This document shows, in pieces, positions 17,789 to 25,758 of a stretch of 64,000 nucleotides of DNA (position 1 is the first letter of the stretch; every line of letters begins with the position of its first letter). The stretch spans positions 39,936 through 103,935 of the forward strand of contig CALXXN010000006.1 in the NCBI GenBank assembly GCA_944392695.1, in the 5' to 3' direction. This DNA comes from an uncultured Spirochaetales bacterium. GTDB taxonomy: Bacteria; Spirochaetota; Spirochaetia; Sphaerochaetales; Sphaerochaetaceae. Under the pieces are notes generated by a model. It was not told the origin of the DNA. It made no database searches and saw only the letters and a program-made list of their open reading frames with translations. Made by a program: the position numbers and the translations under genes.

Positions 17789-18790
17789 ATGATCGAGCGC
17801 TATCTGGAGATGAAGGATGGTCACAGGCTGTTCCTGAGGACCTGGCCCGCTGAGGGCAAGGCTGTTGCGACTCTTCATATAAACCATGGCATGGCTGAAC
17901 ATTCACTGCGTTATGATGGCTTTGCCAGGTATATGAACAGCCTTGGCTTCACCGTCTATGCCCAGGACCACAGGGGGCATGGGCTGACCAAGGAAGAGGA
18001 GGAGAGGGGCTGGTTCTGTGCAGAGAATGGCTGGGATGTCGTCGTGCAGGACTCGATCGCCGTCGACCAGTTGATCGCGGGGGAGGCTGGCTACCTGCCA
18101 CACTTCATCCTAGGGCATTCAATGGGCTCGTTCATAACCCGTACCGCCCTGACAAGGGCTGGCGACCTTTATTCTGGTGCCGTCATCATGGGTACAGGCG
18201 CGGGCCAGGGCCTGCTTGGCGCGATTGGCAAGTCGATCGCACGCCGCCATGTCAGGAAGTATGGTGGACGCATGCCTGACCACCGGCTCGACAAGCTCTC
18301 TTTCGGTGCCTATAACAAGCATTTCAAACCAATCAAGACGTCAGCTGACTGGCTGACACGGGATCCGGAGGAAGTGCGCAAGTATCTGGATGACCCGCTT
18401 TGTGGTTTCGTGTGCTCGTCACAGTTCTTCTACGACCTCCTGACAGGAATCGAGGCCGCGAACGACCCCGACCTGGCCAAGAAGGTCCCTCCTGTGCTGC
18501 CCATGCTGATCGTCTCTGGTTCCGAGGACCCTGTCGGAGGGTATGGCAAGGGTGTCAGGAAGGTTGCCGACCTCTATAGGAAGGCTGGTGTCCGTGTCGT
18601 GGACTTGAAGCTTTTCGAAGGTGGCCGCCATGAGATCCTTAATGAAACCAACAAGGACGAGGTCTACGCATATGTAGGCTCCTGGCTGTCCCACCTTGCT
18701 TCAGGATATGGTGAGAACGGCTCTGTTGTTGACAGGATGCCTCCTGAAGATGAGTTCTCCCGTATCGCGAGGAATGCGAACAATGAGTGA
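17789..18790 (+). CDS. Alpha/beta hydrolase (monoacylglycerol lipase-like)
   Basis: 333 residues. Serine-aminopeptidase/lysophospholipase type fold: oxyanion region INHGMAEHS, DHRGHG, nucleophile elbow GHSMGS, acid region VSGSEDPVGG and catalytic His in EGGRHE. It probably cleaves glycerolipids or other esters in the cytoplasm. Its C-terminus extends ~40 residues past the domain without recognisable features. It overlaps the next gene (yihY-like) by 8 bases, so they are co-transcribed; both neighbours and the nearby glycosyltransferase and patatin fit a membrane-lipid theme. Confidence 0.85.
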   Translation: MIERYLEMKDGHRLFLRTWPAEGKAVATLHINHGMAEHSLRYDGFARYMNSLGFTVYAQDHRGHGLTKEEEERGWFCAENGWDVVVQDSIAVDQLIAGEAGYLPHFILGHSMGSFITRTALTRAGDLYSGAVIMGTGAGQGLLGAIGKSIARRHVRKYGGRMPDHRLDKLSFGAYNKHFKPIKTSADWLTRDPEEVRKYLDDPLCGFVCSSQFFYDLLTGIEAANDPDLAKKVPPVLPMLIVSGSEDPVGGYGKGVRKVADLYRKAGVRVVDLKLFEGGRHEILNETNKDEVYAYVGSWLSHLASGYGENGSVVDRMPPEDEFSRIARNANNE

Positions 18791-20054
18791 TGAAGCCAAG
18801 GCCGATCTTCCTTTGAAGCGTCGGTTCTATGATTCCATCGATGATGTCTTCGTGATTGTCGTACGTGCCATAAGAGGCATGGCGCAGAACAATGTGACAA
18901 TCATGGCATCAGGGCTCGTCTATTCGACCCTGGTCGCCATCATCCCCTGTATCACCTTCTTCGTCGCCTTCCTGTCTGTCTTCGGCCTGTTGCAGCCATT
19001 CATGAACGCCCTTGGTGGCCTCTTTGAGGACTTGTTCGGTTCCAGGATCGGCGACCAGCTCATGGACCTGATCTCTCAGTACACATCCAATGCGATGGGG
19101 CTTGGAGTCTTCGGACTTGTCTCATTCATGATCACTGCCACCTTCTTGGTCGACAAGGTCTACAACGTACTCAACCAGATCTTCCGCACCCAGCCCAGGG
19201 CAGGCAAGTTCCGCCGCTTCACAAGTTTCCTGACTTTCCTGATCATCGGTGTCGTGCTGCTGGCTGTCGTCATAGCACTCAACAGCTCGATCATGGGCTT
19301 CCTGCAGGTCAAGCTGACCGGTGATGGTATTGAGACCAGTTTTTCCAGCGAGGCCGTGAAGACCATCATGGGCCTCATTGTGACACTTGGTGTGCTGTTC
19401 CTGCTTTATTACTTCGTACCTAATACGAAGGTGAGGTCCCGCTCGGCCCTCCTTGGTGCGGCGCTTGGCTCTTCCTGCCTCTGCCTGGTGTTCACGGTCT
19501 TCAAGATGATCGTGGGCAGGATGGTGACCTACTCTGTGATTTACGGCTCACTAGCATCGCTCTTCTTCGTCCTCCTCTTCCTGTATGTCTGCTGGTACAT
19601 CATCCTGACTTGTGCTGAAGTGATCTATGTGCACCAGTTCAAACCTGCAGGCAGCCAGCTGGCGGGGCAGGCGGAGACTCCATCACGTCAGGTCGCAGAT
19701 GCGGTGGATACAATGATGCTGGTCGCTTCAGCCTACCGTGCGGGACAGGGCGCGATGTCCCAGCGTGAGCTGACAAAACGGCTTGCTGTGACACCTGCGG
19801 TGTTGCAGGGCCACCTGGCCCTGCTGGTCAAGAAAGGACTGCTGATCGAGGTTCCTCAGGGTCGTAACATCGCCTATATCCCATCAAGGCCCTTGGACCA
19901 GATCCTGCTTTGCGACATCTTTGATGCTGTATATGGCTGGGATGACGACAATCCTGCTGATACAGCTGGCGAGGCTGTCGCCGAGCAGGTGCGCTCTTCA
20001 AGCAGCTCGACCCTGTCCAGCCTGACGTTGGAGAATCTCTTGGAGAGGGTTTGA
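18783..20054 (+). CDS. YihY/BrkB-family membrane protein with C-terminal winged-helix-like extension
   Basis: 423 residues from the ATG at 18783 (MSDEAKADLP). Six or so membrane segments with YihY features: NNVTIMASGLVYSTLVAIIPC, and YYFVPNTKVRSRSALLGA. After the membrane part (~residue 300) come about 120 residues that look like a winged helix (SQRELTKRLAVTPAVLQGHLALLVKKG). That pattern is found in some YihY homologues. The family is sometimes misnamed ribonuclease BN; the function is not established. It overlaps the lipase gene upstream. Confidence 0.85.
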   Translation: MSDEAKADLPLKRRFYDSIDDVFVIVVRAIRGMAQNNVTIMASGLVYSTLVAIIPCITFFVAFLSVFGLLQPFMNALGGLFEDLFGSRIGDQLMDLISQYTSNAMGLGVFGLVSFMITATFLVDKVYNVLNQIFRTQPRAGKFRRFTSFLTFLIIGVVLLAVVIALNSSIMGFLQVKLTGDGIETSFSSEAVKTIMGLIVTLGVLFLLYYFVPNTKVRSRSALLGAALGSSCLCLVFTVFKMIVGRMVTYSVIYGSLASLFFVLLFLYVCWYIILTCAEVIYVHQFKPAGSQLAGQAETPSRQVADAVDTMMLVASAYRAGQGAMSQRELTKRLAVTPAVLQGHLALLVKKGLLIEVPQGRNIAYIPSRPLDQILLCDIFDAVYGWDDDNPADTAGEAVAEQVRSSSSSTLSSLTLENLLERV

Positions 20055-20055
20055 C

Positions 20056-20511
20056 ATGTATGTAGACATCAACAGCGCACAGCCCTTGGAAAAACACGAC
20101 TTCCCCTCGCTCCCCCTTCCAGGGGCCAATGTGAGGCGGCGCTGGAAGGCAGGGGAGGTGGAATTCGTCCTTCAGAAGGATGCTCCATCCTGGTCTGGTG
20201 ATGACATCACCTGCCTGCTGTATGCGCTTTCAGCCTGGCTTGATGGCGCACCCATTGCCGTATGCACGATCGAGGCCTTGGACCTCAGGAGCCTTTCCTC
20301 CTCACTTGGTGTCAGTGAGAAGGAGCTGAAGCGGGAGCATGGTGTGCATGGCCATCTGGCATCCCCCCAGGTGGCAGGCTACTCGAAGGAAGGAAGGGAG
20401 GAGCTGGGGGCGCCTGGTTTCAATGTGGCGGATGAGGAGGCTGTGACCTCCTTCCTGCAGGAATACCTCCTTGACAGCCTTGACATCGTTGATGAGCTGG
20501 TCGTGCTGTGA
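20056..20511 (+). CDS. Hypothetical protein
   Basis: 151 residues starting 1 base after the yihY-like stop, with GAGAGGG upstream of the ATG. Soluble, mixed composition, no signal peptide. The middle has LGVSEKELKREHGVHGHLASP, and the C-terminus is acidic. I recognise no family. The tight spacing suggests the same transcript as the two upstream genes. Confidence 0.6.
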   Translation: MYVDINSAQPLEKHDFPSLPLPGANVRRRWKAGEVEFVLQKDAPSWSGDDITCLLYALSAWLDGAPIAVCTIEALDLRSLSSSLGVSEKELKREHGVHGHLASPQVAGYSKEGREELGAPGFNVADEEAVTSFLQEYLLDSLDIVDELVVL

Positions 20512-20515
20512 GGTA

Positions 20516-21733
20516 TCAGATCCAGGGCAGGTGGGCACGGGTCCAATGATAGAACAGTGCAGGTCCAAGCGGCTTGTAGGGCAGCTTCGTCCTGACAGCG
20601 TCATTGTAGAGCCTTATCACTGACGCCGCGAAGACATGGGCGCCGAAGCGCTGGTCGACACGTTCCACAGCCCTTGCTGAGATGTCCTTCCATTCCTCCC
20701 TATGGCCCAGTATGTGGTCAAGACGTTCCTGGAAGGCTTCGTCTTCGCTGTAGGTGAATCCATTGTGGCCATCATCTATGACACCATCAAGGCAGGGGTC
20801 CTCCCTGCACAGGAGCACACGTCCTGCGGCCATGGCCTCCATGTACGTGAGGCCCTGTGTCTCGCTTGTCGAGGCTGATAGGAAGACATCTGCGATGTGG
20901 TAATAGGCTGGGACCTGGTCCTGTGGCACCATGCCTGTGAAGATGACACGTCCGGCCAGGGGGCTGCCTGCGGCCAGCTCCTCCAAGGAGGATTTGTCCG
21001 GGCCATCACCTACTATGATGAGTTGGAAGTCCTCTTCCTTCCTCTTCGAGAGCAGCCTTATGAGCTCGTCGATCTTCTTCTCCTTGCCAAGGCGTCCGAT
21101 GAAGACAAGCCTGGTGAGGTCCGCCCTTATTTTGTGGCGTGCCATGATGGATGCCAGCTCCTCATTGGAAGGACGGCGCTTGAAACGTTCGAGGTCCAGC
21201 CCTGTGGGTATGATATGGACAGGAGCCTTGACGCCATAGGATGAGAGCCTTCGGGCGGTCTTCACACTTGGGCATATGATGGCGCTCATGTATTTTGAGA
21301 CATGTCGTATGTAGGCCTTGATGACCAGGCGTCCAATCCGCGGTGTGAGGTTCAGGTAGTGTACATAGTCCTCATAATCGGTGTGGTAGGTCATGACCAT
21401 GGGGCAGCCGATCGCATGGTAGATACGCTTGGCGTACCAGAATGTGGAGAATTCAGTGTTGCAGTGTATGATGTCCGGATGCCAGGCGATGAGTTCATCC
21501 AGGTGGAGCCTCGCAGTAGGGTGTTTGATCCTGACTTCAGGGTAGACAGCCCCGGCGCCATAACTCCCAAGGCGTGTCACAGCACCCTCGCGGCTTGATG
21601 AGAAGTCATCAGAGAGGGTGAGTATCCGGACCTCATGCCCTGCGGCCTCGAGGCGGTGCTGCAGTGTCACGACGGAGGTGACGACCCCGCTTACGGCGGG
21701 AAGATATCTGTCTGTGCAAAGTAGTATCCTCAT
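20516..21733 (-). CDS. Family 4 glycosyltransferase (glycosyl-diacylglycerol synthase-like)
   Basis: 405 residues from the ATG at 21733 (MRILLCTDRYLPAVSG), which has GGAGGA upstream. GT-B fold: N-terminal sugar-acceptor domain with VVTSVVTLQHRLEAAGHEV, hinge IIPTGLDLERF, donor site LVFIGRLGKEKKID and the E-x7-E pair in SETQGLTYMEAMAAGR. The overall look is that of diacylglycerol glucosyltransferases, which make glycolipids at the membrane. The phospholipase-like and lipase neighbours agree. The specific acceptor is inference. Confidence 0.85.
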   Translation of the reverse strand: MRILLCTDRYLPAVSGVVTSVVTLQHRLEAAGHEVRILTLSDDFSSSREGAVTRLGSYGAGAVYPEVRIKHPTARLHLDELIAWHPDIIHCNTEFSTFWYAKRIYHAIGCPMVMTYHTDYEDYVHYLNLTPRIGRLVIKAYIRHVSKYMSAIICPSVKTARRLSSYGVKAPVHIIPTGLDLERFKRRPSNEELASIMARHKIRADLTRLVFIGRLGKEKKIDELIRLLSKRKEEDFQLIIVGDGPDKSSLEELAAGSPLAGRVIFTGMVPQDQVPAYYHIADVFLSASTSETQGLTYMEAMAAGRVLLCREDPCLDGVIDDGHNGFTYSEDEAFQERLDHILGHREEWKDISARAVERVDQRFGAHVFAASVIRLYNDAVRTKLPYKPLGPALFYHWTRAHLPWI

Positions 21734-21853
21734 AACGTCCTCCGACAATGATTCAAACGCCAATTTGTTACAAAGAGATTAACAATACGTGAACTTGTGG
21801 TAATAAGTGCCTACTCATGGAAAAAAAGACACCAAAGCGCTAAAGTCAGCTTC

Positions 21854-23038
21854 ATGGACAAAGACGGCAAAACACAGTTCTGGACACTGAACGTGGCCTC
21901 GTTCCTCGGTCAGATGTCGATCAACATGGTCAACCTGGCCTTGGTCTACCACCTTCGTTACACGCTCTCCTGGAGTGCTGCCATGGTAGGGCTGGCCGCC
22001 AGCACATACACTGGCCTCTACCTGGTATGCAATCTCCTGCTGGGCCGTTTCTGGCAACGCATGCGCCCTGTCGCATCCCTCTGCCTCTCGCTATGTGGGA
22101 TGGCTGCAAGTGCCGTGCTCGTCACCTTCTCATCTGCCGTCCCCATCATATTCCTCCTGCTGGTGCTCTATGGCTTCTTCATGAGCATGCTATGGCCACA
22201 GATGGAGGCCTGGATCACCAGGGATGCCGAGGGTGCTGAGTTGAACAAGCTGACAAGCGCCTTCAACTTCTCCTGGTCCTTCGGCACGGCTGTATCGCCT
22301 TACCTGACTGGTTGGCTTGTCGCCTCATCACCGGCACTTGGACTCAGGACGGCGGCAGCTGTCTTCGTCCTGGTGGCCATCGTGCTCTCCCTGGTCACTG
22401 CGCTGACACCACGCATGAGGGCCGCGAGGGCGGAGAGCGAGCATATCAGGACGAGGCAGGAAGGCGATGGCGTGGATCACAGCACGCCGCTGCGCTACGA
22501 CTCCTGGGCCGCGGTCTTCATCGTCTACACGGCTCTTTCCGTCGTGCTGAACATCTTCCCGATGCACTGCACTGACACGGGGCTTTTTGATGAGACGGTG
22601 AGTGGGGCCTTGCTGCTTGCCAGGGGGCTTGCGACATGCCTGTGCTTCGTATGGCTGGGCCGTACGCACTTCTGGCAGTTCAAGGCTTGGATGATTTACC
22701 TGATGGAGGGGTTCTTCGTGTTGACGACCTTCATCTTCTCTCCTGTCACAGGGCTTGCAGGCAATGCGCTGTACCTGTGCATCTTTGGCATGATCTTCGC
22801 ATTCTGCTACTCATTCTCGATCTTCCATAGCGCGGCGGGGGCCTTGGACAGGGGACGTCGGATGGTCATCCATGAGTGTGTGCTCACCACAGGGCAGGTG
22901 ATAGGAGCCTCCTTTGGTGGTACGATTTATGAAGGCATGGGTTACAGGAATGTCCTTGTGGCGTTGGCTGCGATGGGCCTCGTCCTCATCGCACTGCAGT
23001 TCCTGGTCAGGGCCATTGTGTCAAGGAGGTCGGTGTGA
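21854..23038 (+). CDS. MFS transporter
   Basis: 394 residues from the ATG at 21854 (MDKDGKTQFW); earlier starts lack family sequence, though no strong ribosome site is seen. Twelve hydrophobic segments. The loop after segment 2 has LLGRFWQRMRPVA in place of the classical MFS motif A, and AFNFSWSFGTAVSPYLTGWL is typical of segment 5. The substrate is unknown. It overlaps the patatin-like gene (GTGA), so the two are coupled. It is divergent from the glycosyltransferase. Confidence 0.8.
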   Translation: MDKDGKTQFWTLNVASFLGQMSINMVNLALVYHLRYTLSWSAAMVGLAASTYTGLYLVCNLLLGRFWQRMRPVASLCLSLCGMAASAVLVTFSSAVPIIFLLLVLYGFFMSMLWPQMEAWITRDAEGAELNKLTSAFNFSWSFGTAVSPYLTGWLVASSPALGLRTAAAVFVLVAIVLSLVTALTPRMRAARAESEHIRTRQEGDGVDHSTPLRYDSWAAVFIVYTALSVVLNIFPMHCTDTGLFDETVSGALLLARGLATCLCFVWLGRTHFWQFKAWMIYLMEGFFVLTTFIFSPVTGLAGNALYLCIFGMIFAFCYSFSIFHSAAGALDRGRRMVIHECVLTTGQVIGASFGGTIYEGMGYRNVLVALAAMGLVLIALQFLVRAIVSRRSV

Positions 23039-23895
23039 GAGTTGGCGATACAGGCCTCGTCCTCGAGGGAGGGGCGATGAGGGGCATGTTCACAGCAGGT
23101 GTGCTTGACGTGTTCATGGAGAGCGGCTTGTGGTTCGACAATACGGTAGGGATTTCAGCCGGCGCTGTCTTCGGTTGTAATTACAAGAGCCACCAGATTG
23201 GACGCACAGTGCGTTACAACAAGCGTTTCTGTCAGAACCGCCACTATTGTTCCTGGTGGTCCTGGCTGACCACGGGTGACCTTTATGGGGCTGACTTCGG
23301 CTACAGGAGGATCCCTTTCGAGCTTGACAAGTTTGATACCGTGGCCTACCAGGCCGATCCAATGCGCTTCTGGGTCGGTGCGACGGACCTCTCTGATGGC
23401 CGTTGTGTCTTCCATGAATGTGTGAAAGGCGATGAGTATGACATACTCTGGATGAGGGCTTCAGCTTCGATGCCTGTCGTCTCCCGTGATGTCGTGATCG
23501 ATGGACATCATTATCTTGATGGGGGTGTGGCTGATGCGATCCCCCTTGACTTCATGGAGGAGCAGGGCTTCAAAAGGAATGTGGTCCTGTTGACGCAGCC
23601 AGCGGGCTTTGTGAAAGAGCCGAACTCAATGCTTCCCATCATCAGGATGAAGTACAAGAAGAGTGCTCCTGCCCTTGTCGAGGCGATGGAGACCCGCCAT
23701 ACCAGGTATAACAAGACGCTTGAGGTCATACGCTCCCGTGAGGCTGAGGGCTCTGTCTTCTGCATACGCCCTCCCGAGGCGCTTGGTGTGAAATCCGTCG
23801 TCAAGGATCCTGATGAGCTTGAACGTGTCTACCAGGTCGGACGCCGTACTGGAGAGTCTGTCCTGCATCCATTGATGGATTTCCTTGGTGCCTGA
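23035..23895 (+). CDS. Patatin-like phospholipase
   Basis: 286 residues, GTG start overlapping the MFS stop by 4 bases. Patatin signature: oxyanion loop LVLEGGAMRGMFTAGVLD, nucleophile elbow GISAGA and the Asp of the dyad in DGGVADAIP. It resembles the YjjU-type bacterial patatins. A likely phospholipid acyl hydrolase in the cytoplasm. The downstream c-di-AMP receptor follows after 42 bases. Confidence 0.9.
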   Translation: MRVGDTGLVLEGGAMRGMFTAGVLDVFMESGLWFDNTVGISAGAVFGCNYKSHQIGRTVRYNKRFCQNRHYCSWWSWLTTGDLYGADFGYRRIPFELDKFDTVAYQADPMRFWVGATDLSDGRCVFHECVKGDEYDILWMRASASMPVVSRDVVIDGHHYLDGGVADAIPLDFMEEQGFKRNVVLLTQPAGFVKEPNSMLPIIRMKYKKSAPALVEAMETRHTRYNKTLEVIRSREAEGSVFCIRPPEALGVKSVVKDPDELERVYQVGRRTGESVLHPLMDFLGA

Positions 23896-23937
23896 GCCTG
23901 TGTTATCATTAGCAAAAGCATGAGGAGGTGCTGAAAT

Positions 23938-24276
23938 ATGAAGATGATTTTCTCAATCATAAACAAGGCCGATGAGGACATGACGGTCACAGCACTCAAC
24001 GAGGCCGGTTTCTTCGCGACAAGACTCAGTACCATAGGAGGCTTCCTCAAGAAGTCGAACACTTCGATCATCATCGGAACAGAAGATGACAAGGTCCACG
24101 AGGCCATAGACATCATCAAGAAGTATGCAGGAAAGCGCATAGACGAGATGCCCTATGTCGCACCCTCGATGGCGCGTTCGGGCCATGCGGTCGGAGCCCC
24201 CTATGTGACAGTGCCCACCAACGCAGGAGGTGCCACTGTCTTCGTACTGGATGTATCCCAGTTCGAGAAGTTCTGA
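23938..24276 (+). CDS. Cyclic-di-AMP receptor, PII-like DarA/PstA family
   Basis: 112 residues, the normal size. The PII-like family signature is clear: FSIINKADEDMTVTALNEAG, FFATRLSTIGGFLKKSNTSIIIG, then YVTVPTNAGGATVFVLDV. Trimeric receptor that senses c-di-AMP and affects osmotic or nitrogen physiology in Firmicutes; its target is not known. An AGGAGGTG site precedes the ATG. Its presence implies c-di-AMP signalling in this organism. A strong terminator follows. Confidence 0.92.
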   Translation: MKMIFSIINKADEDMTVTALNEAGFFATRLSTIGGFLKKSNTSIIIGTEDDKVHEAIDIIKKYAGKRIDEMPYVAPSMARSGHAVGAPYVTVPTNAGGATVFVLDVSQFEKF

Positions 24277-24285
24277 ATCACACCC

Positions 24286-24311
24286 AAGGCCTCGTTGACC
24301 TACGAGGCCTT
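24286..24311. terminator. Terminator between the c-di-AMP receptor and the convergent ATPase
   Basis: AAGGCCTCG, 8-base loop, CGAGGCCTT, then GCTTTT on the plus strand. The stem is perfect over 9 bp and is also preceded by purines that could serve the minus strand. Confidence 0.8.
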
Positions 24312-24316
24312 GCTTT

Positions 24317-25528
24317 TCACCAAGGCTGGTCTGGCTGCAGAAGCCAATCGAGCACATAGACCTGGCGTATGCCATCATGGTTGATCATGGGGCCATAATC
24401 CATCGTGAGAAGGTATTTGGGATTGTGGTCTTTTATTGCTAAAAGTGGTCGTAGTTCCCGTTGGAGCACGCTTCCATCAGCGTCATTCACGCTGTATGCC
24501 ACTTGGTAGTATTCCATTCCTTCCTCTCCGATGACCACGAAGTCGACTTCAGTTGCTCCAATCTTTCCTACATGGACCTTGCCGCCCCTCCTTATGAGTT
24601 CCAGATAGACCACATTCTCCAGGATATGCCCGGCATCTCCAGGGGCATTGCCAAGAACGACCTTGCGCAAGCCCAGCTCTGAGGCATAATACTTTGGTTT
24701 TGTCTTGAGCAGTTCCTTTCCTTTGATGTCGTAACGTTCCGCCTTGTAGAATATGAAGCTGGCTTCTATGTATTCCAGATACTGGCTAATTGTCTTGGGG
24801 GCTGTTTTGCGTCCTGATGAAGATAGCGTCCCTGCGATGCTGTTCGCAGAGACCTCGCTTCCAATGCTGCTGAAAAGGAACTTTATCAGCCTTCTCAAGA
24901 TATCAGTATCGACATCCTTCTTCCTCGAGACTATATCCTTCAGTACGACAGAGTCATATATTCCTGACAGGTATTGTCTTATCGCCCACTGACCTTCAAG
25001 CTGTGTGACGAAAGGAAGGGATCCGTCCTCAACATAGTCCTTGTACAACATGTCCATGCGTTGGTTGCCACCCTTTGTGGATACAAACTCTCTGAACGAG
25101 AGTGGGAGGATGTTGATTCCCACATAGCGCCCTGAGAGCAGTGTGGCCAGGTCGCTGGACAAGAGTTTGGAGTTGGAACCTGTGATATATACATCGCAGT
25201 TCTTCCTCAGGTATAAGGAGTCAACAGCCCGTTCAAAACCAACAACCCTTTGTACCTCATCCAAGATGATGTAGTTCATCTTTCCAGGTGTGAGCCGTTT
25301 GACTATTTCCTCATGAAGTTGTTTGTATGTCTCTATGTAGTCATAATCCACATCTTCAAAATTGATGTGGATGATTTGCTCATCACCTACGCCTTCTGCA
25401 AGGAGCTTTTCCTTGTAAAGATCCATGATGGTGGTCTTTCCGGCGCGGCGCAGACCCGTGAGGACCTTGATGATGTCCTTGTCCTTGTAGGTTTCGATTT
25501 TCTCCAAGTACTCAGCTCGTGGTATCAT
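24317..25528 (-). CDS. DUF4143-type AAA ATPase (first copy)
   Basis: 403 residues. N-terminal AAA+ domain: Walker A TGLRRAGKTTIM (~25-36), Walker B NYIILDEVQRV, sensor ITGSNSKLLSS, and SGRYVGINILPLSFREF. The C-terminal region carries GATEVDFVV at the place where related proteins have a PD-(D/E)XK-like ExD, but the following E-x-K becomes YYQVAYS. Such ATPases are numerous in spirochaetes and Bacteroidetes and have no established role. Codon use is more A/T-rich than its neighbours, suggesting transfer. The upstream region holds three inverted repeats at a 40-bp period. Confidence 0.85.
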   Translation of the reverse strand: MIPRAEYLEKIETYKDKDIIKVLTGLRRAGKTTIMDLYKEKLLAEGVGDEQIIHINFEDVDYDYIETYKQLHEEIVKRLTPGKMNYIILDEVQRVVGFERAVDSLYLRKNCDVYITGSNSKLLSSDLATLLSGRYVGINILPLSFREFVSTKGGNQRMDMLYKDYVEDGSLPFVTQLEGQWAIRQYLSGIYDSVVLKDIVSRKKDVDTDILRRLIKFLFSSIGSEVSANSIAGTLSSSGRKTAPKTISQYLEYIEASFIFYKAERYDIKGKELLKTKPKYYASELGLRKVVLGNAPGDAGHILENVVYLELIRRGGKVHVGKIGATEVDFVVIGEEGMEYYQVAYSVNDADGSVLQRELRPLLAIKDHNPKYLLTMDYGPMINHDGIRQVYVLDWLLQPDQPW

Positions 25529-25572
25529 AGTCCCTCTTTATCCTCATGATGCCACTCTTGGTGTTTTTTAGC

Positions 25573-25680
25573 AAGTTTTTTAATCGTAGATCAAAAACTT
25601 TATTTTTCTGATGTGTTTTTGATGTCTGCGTCAAAAACTTTTAATTTTGTGGAAGTTTTTGAATTGGGATTCAAAAACTT
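25573..25680. repeat. Three inverted repeats, 40-bp period, upstream of the first DUF4143 ATPase
   Basis: Each unit is GTTTTTGA (first copy GTTTTTTA), an 8-base variable centre, then TCAAAAAC. Left arms start at 25575, 25615 and 25655, exactly 40 bases apart. The centres differ: ATCGTAGA, TGTCTGCG, ATTGGGAT. All three right arms continue with TT, and copies 1 and 3 extend the left arm with AA. The array lies 45-150 bases before the ATPase start (25528, minus strand). A further half-site GTTTTTTA at 25563 may be a decayed unit. Not CRISPR: the variable parts are only 8 bases. An operator or recognition array is inference. Confidence 0.8.
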
Positions 25681-25708
25681 TCTGATTGGTTTTCATGTCT
25701 GAATGCAA

Positions 25709-25736
25709 TGCAAGGGCCCCTTCCGAGGCCCTTGCA
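25709..25736 (-). terminator. Terminator after uxuB
   Basis: TGCAAGGGCC, 8-base loop, GGCCCTTGCA: a perfect 10-bp stem 23 bases after the uxuB stop on the minus strand, followed there by TTGCATTC. The T-tract is short. Confidence 0.65.
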
Positions 25737-25758
25737 GGACTTTGCCGCCTTGTCAGGC

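Noticed and set aside
25573..25680. CRISPR-like alternation of repeats and unique segments
   Set aside because: The unique parts are only 8 bases, there are three units, the repeats are palindromic at both scales, and no cas genes are present.
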